Of a stretch of DNA of 64,000 nt, positions 32,219 through 43,920 are shown piece by piece (the stretch's first letter is position 1; each line of letters begins with the position of its first letter). The stretch comes from Siphonodentalium dalli (taxonomy: Eukaryota; Mollusca; Scaphopoda; Gadilida; Siphonodentaliidae), in NCBI GenBank assembly GCA_032622095.1, contig CP136062.1, forward strand, positions 133,007,282 through 133,071,281, written 5' to 3'. The notes beneath the pieces were generated by a model. The model saw only the letters and a program-made list of their open reading frames with translations, searched no databases and had not been told where the DNA came from. The position numbers and the translations under genes were made by a program.

Positions 32219-33753
32219 CCGTAAACCGGGGTAACTTTGAACACTTTTTGTGTTTCTCTGTCGATATTTTTAAAAAGCTAATATTATGTAAGATCTGAAT
32301 GCTTCCAAAAACATGGGAAGAAGTAGTTCTCTCAAAACAAAGGTCTTTTTTAATGTGTACCCACATTGATGACACAGGGATATTAAAAAAACTGCTGTTC
32401 AAAGTTACCGGCCCCGACGTTTGGGGTAACTTTGAACACTCTGTCATATGAAAGCATCATTTTCAACCTGTTATAAAGAGTATTCCTCATTTCTCAATGT
32501 GATGACATTGCTTAAACAGCTTGCACAAAATCATAAACATATAACTATATGGTATTTCATGCATAATTATTGTTTGTACCCTATGACCAATTACCTACAC
32601 CATAGGTAAGATTCGCACATTGCTTCATGCCCACAACAATCACGAACATTTTGTTAATTTTGTTCTTCATATTTTTCTTTAAAGACATAATATATGGTCC
32701 CTCGTTGCAAAAACCTCCTTCCACTGAGGGGTTATAAGCTATGTTTTGAAAGCTGTCCTCGTTGTACTTGTGACACATACTCAAGATGTTTCAACTGATT
32801 TATCGTGCTGTTGAACTTATGGTTCTTACTGTATATGAACGGCGTCCCCACAATGAGTATACATTTTTGTTCCAATAATGGCACAATCACTGACAATGCC
32901 TGAAAATTATGAACAATGGAATTTAGAAAAAACAAAAACAACGTTGTTGGCCACCTGTACTCTCAGTGCAATGCACATATTCATCTTAGAACATTGCGAA
33001 CATAATTCAAGATCATTAAATCTGACCACAAATAAACATGTTTAATGATTTGCCAGGAAACCTGAATTATTATGAATAGCCAGGTTTATAATTACGAATT
33101 TAGGTGACAGACAGGCATCACAGCCAGATTTCAGACTTATTGACCGTTGCATCAGCGCACATACACTGGGTTAAATCTGTCCACAACATTTTTTATTCAA
33201 TATATATTAGATTTGTGACTAGAATGAGATGATGTTAACATGAAAACACCACCATGTCTCACAAAAGCAGTCAAAATATTTAGAATGAGGAGAAACAGCA
33301 GTCAGCGTTCAAAGTTACCCCCAACTATTAAAGACTATACACCATTTTAAAAATAAATTGCAAATATCTTATAAACAAGTTAATATATCGTAAAAAGCTA
33401 CATTTAGTGACAGTGGGGGGCGCTATTGTTAAGATCATTGTGTGAATGGTGAGTGACAGAAGCCATTAATTATCAACTGTCCACATAAAAGTTTCCAGGA
33501 TAGAACATTTTTCCAAAAGGTACCAAAAATCAAAATTTCCAGCAAAAGAAAATATTTTGGCCATATAATACACAATGAGAAATAAAAATATGAGAAATGA
33601 AACATGTCAAGGCAGAACAAAAAGATAAAAACATAACAAATGGACATGCTATTTACTTTCAATATTTTTCATTTACAGGAACATATTGAAAACTTTATTT
33701 GAAAAAAAAACGTTCAAAGTTACCCCTGTGTTAAAAGTTACCCCGGTTTACGG
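32219..33753. mobile_element. 1.5-kb TIR element with TA flanks (CCGTAAACC ends)
   Basis: A perfect 20-bp inverted repeat, CCGTAAACCGGGGTAACTTT, lies at both ends, with TA on each side (32217-32218 and 33754-33755). GGGGTAACTTTGAAC or its complement recurs inside at ~32410, ~32425, ~33306 and ~33712. TA duplication suggests the Tc1/mariner-IS630 group. A minus-strand segment (32941-32735) has a weak FLYWCH-like look but no catalytic domain is visible. Confidence 0.75.
32735..32941 (-). pseudogene. Possible FLYWCH-like zinc-finger remnant
   Basis: In the TIR element, minus-strand text with GTPFIYSKNHKFNSTINQL and then HLEYVSQVQRGQLSKHSL resembles the spacing of a FLYWCH finger (Phe, Tyr and the Arg/Gly/His part), but the Trp and Cys positions are missing. 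It is preceded by a plausible acceptor (ATTTTCAG). The similarity is by eye only and may be coincidence. Confidence 0.2.
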
Positions 33754-34273
33754 TAAATATGAACTGAATGGAATACAATGTGGGAGGCCAATGTGTGCTT
33801 ACTAGCATAAAATATAGGTCAAATTCGCTTTCGGGTTCCGCCCGCCAATTTTTACCAGAGTTACGGCCCTTTTTTGTTCTGTTGTTGGAATTGGCTTTTT
33901 TTATTATTATTATTTTGAGTTGAAATTTTCCATAGGCCTATATATCTAGTATGTAGCCTACCAATCAAGAGTTGAACAGGCCACAGGAAAATATTTACTG
34001 AACGGTGCCGAAACCCTAACCAGGGCATTCCTGACTCCAAGCATACACTTTATTGGAACAAGACGGCTGTCAATCAAGACTACCGAAACCCAAGGTTAAA
34101 AAATCGCAATTTTTATGCCAAAAATGCTAATATTTATGCCAAAAATGGTAATTTTCACTTATTACGGAAATTTTGTATAATTGTATGACTAAATTATGTT
34201 AGAAGCATAAGCTTGTACGATCAGCCAACAGTTCTGAAAGATATCTCCTCATGTTATTAATATCAAAATGTTC
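33754..34273. other. Repeat flank, no gene
   Basis: It contains a copy of the GTTCCGCCCGCCAATTTTTACC and GAGTTACGGCCCTTTTTTG phrases also seen just left of the TIR element (32140-32180). No coding signal. Confidence 0.4.
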
Positions 34274-36012
34274 CCAGTACTGGGGTGAACTGGGACAGGG
34301 GCCGTGGCATGAAATTGAAGCGACAATTCAAACTGACGTTTATTGCACAATGATATGCATGATGAAATACTCAAACAAAATTGATATTTAAAGTTGCTCA
34401 AAGTTTTTATTGGAGGCAAATTTAATTGTAGCCAGGGGGGAGCGGGCCACGTTGGAACGTTTTTTATTCAATCACACATACAGGGAAATGTGAGCATGGG
34501 CTCCTTCCTTTTTTCAACTATTATTACAAAGGACACCAAAGACCTTAAATATGGCATATCATTATATATGATCTATTCCGCTTTTACATAGAAACAGTCG
34601 AAAATAAATTCGTTCCAACGTGCCCCGGGTTGTTTGAAACCAGGGGCAAATTGGAACATCGACCGGGGTAAGTCATAACACTGATCGTGTAAGGAACACA
34701 CATGAAATCGATGTATAATAGAGGTACAACCACTAATATATTCCAAGAACTATATTAAATTTCTAGTATGAAACATAATAGCTGAGTCCGGTAAATAAAG
34801 TATGTTCGAGAAATCGTCATCATTGGAAAACGCAACACATCCAATGAAAACGTCGTTTCACATACAGGAGGGACGTAGCAGGGCAAAATTTGGAAGGGGT
34901 TTTAGTGCAATCGATACAAAGTTACAAACTCCCATTTGCCACACAAATAATTATTCATCAACGAAAACGTATTGAAATCATATTTAGGACATGGTTGCAA
35001 GCAACTGAGATGCAATCATCCATAATTTCATCTAATATTTTCCATAATGGTTAGTAATACTAGCTCAATGCATAATTTTGATGGGGTTTTCCCGTAAGTC
35101 GCACTATGGGGACACAATGGGGTGTTACAACATACCCCAAACGTGGAAAAAGAGTCCAATGGTACACGATCTTGGAAATACACTAATTAATCGGTAATTT
35201 TTTTAAATTTTATTTATGACTGAAATGAAATGAAACTGGATTAAATGACAAAATTTACACCCTTTTATAAGTCCCGAAATTTTATCTTGAACATTGATGA
35301 AACCTGAAAATCGAAAAAATTGCTTGATACCCCCCAAAAACGATTTTTGTGCATATCTCTTACACCATTCCGAGATAGTCAGAATTGTTTGTGTTATATT
35401 TGTGCATACAAGAGTGTTTTCCACAAATAAGTTGGCAATTGTAGATGCTGTTTTATTTTTTAACAATAGAGGTGGGGTGTTTCAATATACCCCATGTTCC
35501 AACATGCCCCGGTCTCTCCTATGCGTAATAAACATCAAAATAATCTTTTTAGACAAACATGCATTTTGATTTTAGTGGCCTGCAGGTCGAAAGTATTCAT
35601 ATAACTTAAGCATATCAGTTACGCCGCAAAACTATATTATAGTTAGTGACAAAATAATTACTTTAGTTCAATTGCTAATGTTTATTCTTGGAATTAAGAT
35701 TGATATATATTTTGAGGTTGTGGGGAGAACTGGGGCATTGTCAGTTTGTCAACATGTGAATCAGGGATGACATGGGGGTTGGGGTGTCGCATTCCGATTT
35801 TTGGTCAAAGTTTTCAATAGTTGGAGATTTCAAGTCTGACACAACATATTGAGCTGGAAATGTGAGACCAAAGATAAGTTGAATTATTTTGGTAGTATCA
35901 TTTCCAACCAGTAATTAGTGTGAAATGTGTTATTTTATAAAAGAAAATTGAATTGCCTGTACTTGCGGCCATTACATTTGAATCAAATGATCATCAGTGG
36001 AGATATTCCAAC
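34274..36012 (+). mobile_element. GGGGAGAACTGGGACA-family element, copy B (interrupted)
   Basis: Diverged paralogue of 36248-37512. Shared landmarks: GGGACAGGGGCCGTGGC, ATTGGAGGCAAATTTAATTG, TGGCCTGCAGGT, TACGCCGCAAAACTATATTA, AATTGCCTGTACTTGCGGCC. It is split by a TA-flanked element at 34431-35519; its right end is not found past ~36012. Confidence 0.7.
34431..35519. mobile_element. 1089-bp TIR element with TA duplication and visible empty site
   Basis: Inverted ends: GAGCGGGCCACGTTGGAAC on the left and GTTCCAACATGCCCCGGTC on the right. It sits between TA (34429-34430) and TA (35520-35521). The paralogue at 36416-36422 reads AATTGTATGCG without insert, so a single TA was duplicated. No transposase seen; a Tc1/mariner-type MITE-like derivative is likely. 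Confidence 0.85.
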
Positions 36013-36247
36013 CTTATGGGGTGGAGTCAGGTCGAACATTTGCAATAGTTGGAAACCTTGAGGTACCAGTTGGAAAATTCCAAGCCAAGAATGGTGTAGA
36101 TATAATTTATAAAATGTGGACATTTCTGTTGATAAAATTTCATTTTATTAACCCCAACCCACCGATATGTGACAAGCGAAAAAACAATCGATCTTGAGTG
36201 AATGTATTGTCTCATATCTCGTTGGTAAGATTGTGACACTAAAGATA

Positions 36248-37512
36248 GGGGAGACTGGGGAGAACTGGGACAGGGGAGAACTGGGACAGAGGACGTGGCT
36301 TGAAATAGGAGTGACAATTCAAACTGACGTTTCATGCACAATGATGCATGATGAAATACTCAAACAAATTGATATTTCAAGTTGCTCAAAGTTTTTATTG
36401 GAGGCAAATTTAATTGTATGCGTAATAAGACATCAAAATCAATTTTTAGACAGACACTTTGATTTTAGTGGCCTGCAGGTTGAAAGCATACATATAACTT
36501 CAACATATCAGTTACGCCGCAAAACTATATTAGTTACTGACAAAATAATTACTTTAGTTCAATTGCTGCTGCTTATTCTTGGAATTAAGATTGATATATA
36601 TTTTGAGGTTGTGGGGAGAACTGGGACATTGTCAGTTTGTCAACATGTGAATCAGGGACGGATTGGGGGTTGGGGTGTCGCATTCCCAACTTTGGTCACA
36701 ATTTTCAATAGTTGGAGATTTCATGCCAGACACAACATATTAAACTGGAAATATCAGACCAAGGATAAGTTGAATTACTTTGGTAGTGTCATTTCCAACC
36801 AGTATTTATTGTGAAATGTCTTATTTTATACAAAAATTTGAATTGCCTGTACTTGCGGCCAATACACTTGACTCAAATGGTCATCAGTGGGAATGTTCAT
36901 CCATTCAAAAGTGGTAGGCTGTTGAAATTGGCCACGCATGCCATATGCAGGAGTATAATTATGTACATGTATCCAGTCAAATGTATTAGTCTAATGAATG
37001 AAACTCATTGCCATCATATGCAATTCATGTAAATTATTTACATATATACTAACTACATGCATGTGCAGATATGTCTTACACTAATCGAATAATTGTTAAT
37101 GAGAATGCAAATCATGGGCCTCATGTTAAATTATTAAATATGTTTGCCTGTGTCATTAATCTGTCCTGATGCAAACATCTCAGATATCTTTGATATTCAA
37201 TTTCTCTGTTATGATTTTTAGCATCCAAATTTATGGATTTGAATTGAGAATATTGTTTATTTAAGTAGTAATTGGCCGTCCCACTTTGACCCATCAAATG
37301 ACCCACATCTCCCCACACTGGCCCAGTCCACCCCCAAAAAAACATTTCATGTAATAGAGTTATTCCCCTTGTATTATGTAATATGCTAATCAGACAGACA
37401 ATATCTTCCCTTGTGTATTTGTTAATATCATTGAGTCTTTCAGCAGTTATCTAAAATTACCAAAATAATCGGTTAAATTTATAAATTGTCCCAGTTCTCC
37501 CCAGTCTCCCCC
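36248..37512 (+). mobile_element. 1.27-kb TIR element, copy A, TA flanks
   Basis: Left end GGGGAGACTGGGGAGAACTG is matched by the inverse at 37488-37512; the perfect inverted repeat is 25 bp and TA flanks both sides (36246-36247, 37513-37514). A 206-codon frame (36194-36814) runs through the TIR and interior, but copy B has stops in the corresponding frame, so it is not accepted as a gene. Confidence 0.75.
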
Positions 37513-37684
37513 TATATAGACCAGTGTATGGCAATTACATTTAAATTACACCACGATGGTTCCCAAGATGGCGTCCAAAATGTCCACAAAATTGAACGAC
37601 ATGCTGATATGGACTTGTTCCTCATTTAGCACAGCACCGCATAGCTCATGGCAATTCGCATCAGTATTTAACACGTTCACTGCC

Positions 37685-38380
37685 ACTACTAGTTAACTCA
37701 TAGTAAACGGTTCCATGGGGACTGCTACTACGAGTTAACTCGTAGTAATGTTCATACCACATCAATAATAACACAAATCGCAAGAAATGTTGGTGTATGC
37801 GCCAATACATGCCCAACGATCCCATTGATCGATTTTATATGTATAATTACATATATACTACCTATATACGAGCGCCCGCGGCGCATAAGATACTATGGGT
37901 GGCGGGATGGGATGGTGGGTGGGTACTACCTATATACGAGCGCCTGTGGCGCATAAGATACTATTGGTGGCGGGATGGGGTGGTGGGTGGGTACTGTCGA
38001 AAACCAATGGGTAATTCCATCCCGAATATGCCAACATGGGATTTGATGTTTTGCCGATAGTAGATGATATTTTACGTATGTAGGAGTAATGGTTCGACCA
38101 ATATCGGGTTATATAATGCTGAAACATGTTATAAGGCTACTACGAGATAAATCGTAGTCGGCAACTGGTACGGAATTTATTAGTGTTTCAGCTACGAGTT
38201 CTCTTGTAGGTAAATACAATTACGTTGTCAGTGTCTTAGATACGAAGAGTGCTATACATGTACAAGCATATCGTATACATAATACATGGTAAATGAATTT
38301 ATATATGATAATTGGTACAGACTACGTCGAATAAGACGTCAAAAACATAATATGTATTTACCTACGAGATAACTCGTAGC
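37685..38380. repeat. Five CTACGAGTTAACTCGTAG-type palindromes
   Basis: Palindromes at 37685-37705 (imperfect), 37726-37747 (perfect, 22 bp), 38139-38158, 38192-38209 and 38362-38379 share the core CTACGAG/CTCGTAG with variable centre. They surround a 68-bp tandem duplication. The left boundary, TTAACACGTTCACTGCC, resembles ends of TTAA-type MITEs. Confidence 0.6.
37861..37996 (+). repeat. 68-bp tandem duplication (2 copies)
   Basis: CCTATATACGAGCGCC starts at 37861 and again at 37929; the unit includes GGCGCATAAGATACTAT and GGTGGGTGGGTACT. The copies differ at about four positions. Non-coding. Confidence 0.85.
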
Positions 38381-38429
38381 TGGCACCAGCGATGACCACT
38401 ATACGGTTGGCCTCACCTTGGTGAATATT

Positions 38430-38756
38430 GAGAGCATATCTCTTCAATGTGTGGTTCAAGACTCAAAATAGGGTAGTCTGGTAGTGGTCTCCAAAACAGT
38501 GATAATAGTTTTGTTTTATTTGTCAGCCGCTTTTTGTATAGTGTTCCAGCCTGTCGGGAACTAACCCATCCAAATATTTCCTGATAAAATAGCATTTTAT
38601 CCACAGCCTCCGTTGGTATTGAGAGAATATCCATTCAATCCGTCGTGTATTCAAGAATTTAAATGGGTTAAAGGTGGTCCTCAAACAGAACATTCACCTT
38701 TCTTATTTGCCAGCCGCTTTTTGTAACATGACCCAGGCTTAGGTAACAACCCACTG
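38430..38756 (+). repeat. Degenerate tandem repeat, ~200-bp unit
   Basis: GTGGTCTCCAAAACAG and GTGGTCCTCAAACAG, each followed by TTTGTCAGCCGCTTTTTGTA or a near copy, recur at ~38480 and ~38672. Non-coding. Confidence 0.5.
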
Positions 38757-39115
38757 AAGCTAATAGGGTCATTGTCGTAACGTTTTATACATAAATGCAC
38801 ACCTGTCTGTCGGCGCGAGATTGAAATGTTGCCGTCTGCTTCAATTCATAACTATTTTTCTTCCGAAGTTCTGATAAATTAATTCTTTTATCACAATGAC
38901 GAAACTGCAATAAAATTGGTCTTTTCTTAGTATTAAACAGGGATGGAAAGAACTGCATGGTTGTTTGGTCGATGAACGGACGAAAATGAACTTACAAAAA
39001 ATATCAAAACGTGTGCATTTATGTAGAAAACACTGACAATGACCCCTGTCACATGACACTACACGAGACTGGTGTGCATCTATGTATAAAACATTACGAC
39101 AACGACCCCATTAGC
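38757..39115. repeat. ~360-bp foldback element
   Basis: Left arm GCTAATAGGGTCATTGTCGT and onward (38758-38802) is answered in reverse complement by 39070-39115 over ~45 bp, including ATACATAAATGCACAC. A further diverged copy of the right arm lies at ~39010-39055. Non-coding. Confidence 0.65.
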
Positions 39116-39185
39116 CCAACTGAACTCCTCGTTGTCCACACCTTGGTTAACCCTTCATTTTGTGGTATACCAAGACTTTAAATAA

Positions 39186-39820
39186 GGTGGGGGGGGGGGG
39201 GGGGGGGTCTAAACAAAAGTGAAAATTCGCCTTTTTTATATATGAAAAGTGCTCCAGGCATTCTGGAACCAACCAAATTATATAAATTGTGTATTTCCTC
39301 ATAGAACTACCTTTTGTCGAAACTCTTGGATAATATTGAGAGCACATCCCTTCAAATAATATAAAGTAAAATCCAAGATGGTCATGTTTTCCAATGAAAT
39401 TGAAAAAAATATATATAGCTCCCATCTAGTTGTCACCATGAGTATCAGTATGACATTTGGTGATGATTGGATGAGGGATGTGGTATGTAGGGTGTGCCAA
39501 AGGAGTGTTTAGTCATGCAAAGAGTAAAATACAAGATGGCAGCTGGTGGCCATGTTTTTCATGGAAAACTGTTCAAATTCGATAGCTCCCAATCACGATC
39601 TTGAGGCGATTCTAAACATGCATGTAAATTTTCAAAATTCACCAATAAATGAAGGCTGCACTGATGGATTAAAATTTTAAATCGAAGATGGCCACTGGCA
39701 GCCATATTTTTCAACAAAATTCGGTAAAATTTTATGGCTCCTGAATAAAGGCACCTCTGAGATCCATGTGAAGTTTGGTGACGATCGGATGAGGGATGTG
39801 GTACAGACAACCCATGTCAA
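39186..39820 (+). repeat. Poly-G tract and AAATCCAAGATGG monomers
   Basis: A run of 20 or more G at ~39187-39208 is followed by three diverged ~160-bp monomers with AATCCAAGATGG or AATACAAGATGG (39373, 39530, 39690), TGGCTCCYRATN and GATTGGATGAGGGATGTGGT-type text. The same family recurs at ~57,660-57,900. Confidence 0.55.
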
Positions 39821-41163
39821 TAGCTCAAACTTGCCTTCGAGAGCTAAATCACGATCGGCAGATGTTTAACCCATCCCTTGGCGATAGTACATTGTTATGA
39901 TCGGAATCATAATATTTTAATGTTGAATTAAAGATTATACTGTTATGATCTAAGGTAGTATAGACAAATGTACATAATAACCAGTAATAACACAAATTAT
40001 TGGAATGTAGGAGTCAAAATAGAAGGGTTAATATAACATCTAAACTCTAGAGCCTGGCGCCACTATCATAGAGTAAGCAGTTCTATTCATGTTGTTGCAA
40101 ATTGCCATGTGAGATATCAAAATAATAGTTCTTTATTTAATGGAAAAGGTTAAAAAGACATGGAATGGGTAAAAGGGGTCAAATCACCTATCACTGCCCT
40201 GTTTGATCCAATGTAATCCCATCATACAAGGACTTAGAGAGCTCCATTGGTCTAGTTAAATAAATTCAAATGGCTAAGTTGTTTAGACCAATAACATAAT
40301 ACATTCGGTTTTTTAAAGGACTACTGTAATCAAATGTTGTTGGTTTCTCTATTCTCTGCTTCATAGACCAAGGTAACCAGATTTCTATTATTTGACAGTT
40401 TGCCGAGTACGAAGTAATGTTACAACGGAGCAAACTTGATAAAAGCCCCTGGGCTTGTTTAATCCACTTTCCAATTCACCTATTTATACCATATTGTCAA
40501 AACTTTTGTTAAATGTTCACATGTATTAGGATTGGAATAAATATGTTTACATCAAAGTTACAGATCGCAGATAAGCCGGAAAGCAAAAGTAGAATGCTCA
40601 TCGAGATATTTGTGTACCGTTTTCAGGCATATGTATCAAATAAGTGTTATATTATACAGTATTATATGCACAATACTGAATAGTCCCAGATACTCATTAA
40701 TTTTATTGTATAGTCAGGAAGTGACTCAAGTTGAGTTCACGCCCCGTATCAACATATTTTTTTTAACATGTGTGGCACGCATTGCCCAATCCACTAATTA
40801 ATTTGACAACGTGTTGTACATGGAAATTCGTAACTTAGTTAATGGCTGGAGCCATAAAGTATGTTTATATTAAATTATAAAATTTGATTTTAAAATAACC
40901 TGTCAACCTGAACATTTACAGAAGACATCTTCTACTCAAATTAATTATTATCGTATATATTATCAATATTAGATCGTCATCAACGGGAACTTATTGAACT
41001 TGGCGTAAGTCTCGTTTTAAAAACGGCATATAAAAATGCAAAATTCAACAACCTTCAAGGTTTTCCCCAAGTACCTTATTAAAACCTGATGTATTGTTAT
41101 TTTTATGTATGCAGAATAGCCCATGTGAGCATTAACATATGACCCAGACAAGCAATGGAAGGT
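39821..41163. other. No recognised feature
   Basis: AT-rich sequence; no domain, credible exon or repeat was seen beyond short phrases. Confidence 0.35.
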
Positions 41164-42264
41164 AGGCTCCTGCGAATATTCGATAATCGATTCGAGATTC
41201 GATTCGAAAGTCAAATTCGATTGGAATTTGAGTCGAAATTGCCAACTCGAAATTTCGAATATACTATGACGGAAAAGTAGGCTGTTTCAGGACAAGTACA
41301 CACGTCGATCTTAGCTGTTTTGTGGCATTTAATTCCAGAAAATTATGTATATATGCACATTATAATTCCTGTTGTACATTGTACATGCTATTAAATATAA
41401 GTATAGCCAACAATTAGCCACCATAGGACGACTAAATACGTCTGAATTATAGCTTTAAAATGGTAGCAAAAGCTCGCAGATTGCCAATGGACCGACGACG
41501 CGGTAAATTATAATAGCTATGAGACTGAGCAACCGATAGCGTTATCCGTCGTCTATCCGATTCCGCGTCATGTGGGTGAGAATGTAAACAACACGTGTTT
41601 CTGGTGTCGAAAAGTGCGTTTTGGCACTGTTCTCTTTTGAAGTTGACTTTCAGTTTCGGAGCTTTCTTTTACAATGGACAAAATGTCGTCCATCATTCAT
41701 GTTTATTTTAAACATGATAAAGCTGCAGACAGTGCATGGACTTACACGTGTGATGAATGCAACATACATGGTGTATAAATCGCAAGCATCTGGGACAATG
41801 ACCCATCTATGGAATCATCTGTTCAAGAAGCATCAAGCACTACATGAAGAGGCTACACTGCGATTGTTGTTGCGTCTTCAAGTTTATAACAACGGGTGTT
41901 TCCGAATGCCGATTTGCAATTTTGCATGTACATGCAAACTGTAGAAATTTCTAGTGATTTTAGTTCCGATAATCCGTTTAGTGGTAATATATTAATCATT
42001 GTGATGGCAACATGGACGTTTTAATCTGCTTTGTTTTCTCGACAATTATAAATTGATGTTAATAGTATCTCAAACGACTGTTTATCGCCACATAAGTTGT
42101 GATGGAACTTCATGCATGTAGTTCATAGAACGTTTCACAAATAATCTAATCGTTGACAAAACATACCTAATTGAGAATGCAACACACAGATATGATTCGT
42201 TTCGATTTCGTGAATTCGATTCGATATTAGATTCGATCAAAATATCCAATTCGCAGGACCCTCA
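41164..42264 (+). mobile_element. 1.1-kb hAT-type derivative with BED-finger remnant
   Basis: Inverted ends AGGCTCCTGCGAATATTCG and the complement of GAGGGTCCTGCGAATTGG, with ATTCGATTCGA-rich subterminal sequence at both sides. Flanking octamers TGGAAGGT and CGGAAGGG match at six of eight positions, fitting an aged 8-bp duplication. A BED zinc-finger remnant inside supports hAT origin. The catalytic region is absent, so this is an internal-deletion derivative. Confidence 0.7.
41674..41870 (+). pseudogene. BED zinc-finger exon remnant (hAT transposase N-terminus)
   Basis: From ATG 41674: a VYFKHDKAADSAWTYTCDEC segment supplies the aromatic residues and the Cys-x2-Cys pair. Then a stop appears and the next frame (+1) continues KSQASGTMTHLWNHLFKKH, giving the His pair with the usual LWNHL spacing. 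Together they form a BED finger broken by a one-base shift near 41770. BED fingers bind DNA in hAT transposases and in ZBED proteins. No catalytic domain follows. Confidence 0.65.
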
Positions 42265-43672
42265 CGGAAGGGTAGTTAAAAACAGCATTCAACAAACAGA
42301 ACATTAAGTTTTATGTTTTATTCGAAAATGTCTTACACAAACAAAACAATTCAAGAGACTATAGCAACTTACACTTTTTCTCCACCGAAACTGAACCAGT
42401 TTCCAACACAATTAAAATGCACCAGTCAGCATAGTTCATTTATAACTTGTGGTTACAAAGGAATTCTTCAGCTCTCATGCACTCACTCATGCTGACAAAA
42501 GCAACAATCACACACACATTTATTCACTGAGATGAAGAGATAAGCTGAGTGCTAGAGATGTACTGGTCAGAATCTGATGGCAAATAAATCAGTGAGAATT
42601 TTCAACTATTAACTCTTTATATAAACTTGCATATCATCAGCTTGCATGATGGTTGAGAAAATATCAGTGACGAGTCTCAAATGTTACAAGCTATAGATTA
42701 CTCAATTGTTAAAAAAGATGATTTTTCCAGGAATTAAATTTGTTCCAATAAAATCTGATTAAATATAGCATATTTTCTTCCCCGAGCTGCCCCGAGTTCT
42801 AAAAGTTCATATGCAGAAAATGACTACTTCATTTTTAGTTATAAAATGTAGAACAAACATTATTCTTGCCAAGTATCCATTTCAGAATTGTTAATAAGTT
42901 AACATTAAAACCTATTAGAAGCCCACAGATGATATATCAAGTTAAAATGGTTATTCCAAGTTCATGAACATTAATGAGAGGCTACGGAAAGGAAAAGGTT
43001 GGGCCATTTATTCATTATAATTACAATTCTGTATTACATAGGTTTTCATGTAAATGAGAATATTTTATACTCCACATTGTTCCACAATTCGGTTGAATTG
43101 GCCTGCAAGTGACTGGATTCAACTAGTCCCCACTTAGAGAATAAGATTAATATATACATTTAACAGTGCCATTCCACATCTATGACAATTTCTTCCTAGT
43201 GATAGCAGGCCTCATAGAATAGTCACTTCTCAAAAAAGATCAGGACTGCAATTTAAATACAAAGTATGTGATTAAAATACATCAGAACAGCCCATATGTC
43301 TAAACATAATATTTTAAAGTGACTCAATGCCTTCAAAGTGGGTTCATGTGAAATGAAATAAAATAAAAGTCAATAAAACATGGTAACTTTTCATACCTTG
43401 TCATGTGATATATTTATTACCTTCATTTTTATTGTAGTTTCATTGTAGATTCCAATGTCAAGAGGAAATGTTAATATAAATCGGTGTTGTGGACAATTTA
43501 TCTGGGGTTCTTTTATGGTTGGTGTTCTCAGGTGGTTGTGTATTTTGGATGCAATTCACCCAGTGTGTCCTTTGCAATGACAATTTGATCTACATGTATT
43601 TGGAAAGACCAAAATGGCCTATCTCCCACCATGCATATAAAATCACGTTCCTGAAAAGAAGCTACCACTGAT
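42265..43672. other. No recognised gene
   Basis: AT-rich, non-repetitive by eye. It could belong to a long 3' region of the kinase gene, but no evidence of transcription can be read. Short open frames lack motifs. Confidence 0.3.
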
Positions 43673-43920
43673 TAACCCTTCCATGACTGGAGCTTCCTGA
43701 GAAAACTGCCAATGCACTCCCTTATATATGCGAGTATCCCATAGGGAGCCTCGCATGCATATATAAGAGAATGCATTGGCCTAACAATATTCACTTTGAT
43801 CTTGTAAGCAAGTGCATTCTGATGTATGCAAGGCTCCCTATGGGAGACTCGCATATATAAGAGAATGCACTGGCAGATATTTAATGCTGCACCAGTGCAG
43901 CTCCCTTCATGAAAGGGCTA
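43673..43920. mobile_element. TTAA-bounded twin-hairpin MITE (~248 bp)
   Basis: Ends TTAACCCTTCCATGACTGGAG and the complement of CTCCCTTCATGAAAGGGCTAA form an inverted pair. Inside are two hairpins (43708-43781 and 43808-43877) with TATATGCGAG stems around CCCATAGGGAG-type loops and GAATGCATTGG bases. It is related to 54857-55243. TTAA bounds suggest piggyBac-type mobilisation. Confidence 0.65.

Noticed and set aside
36194-36814. 206-codon open frame
   Set aside because: It runs through the terminal inverted repeat and interior of element copy A; copy B has stops in the same frame and no domain is recognisable.
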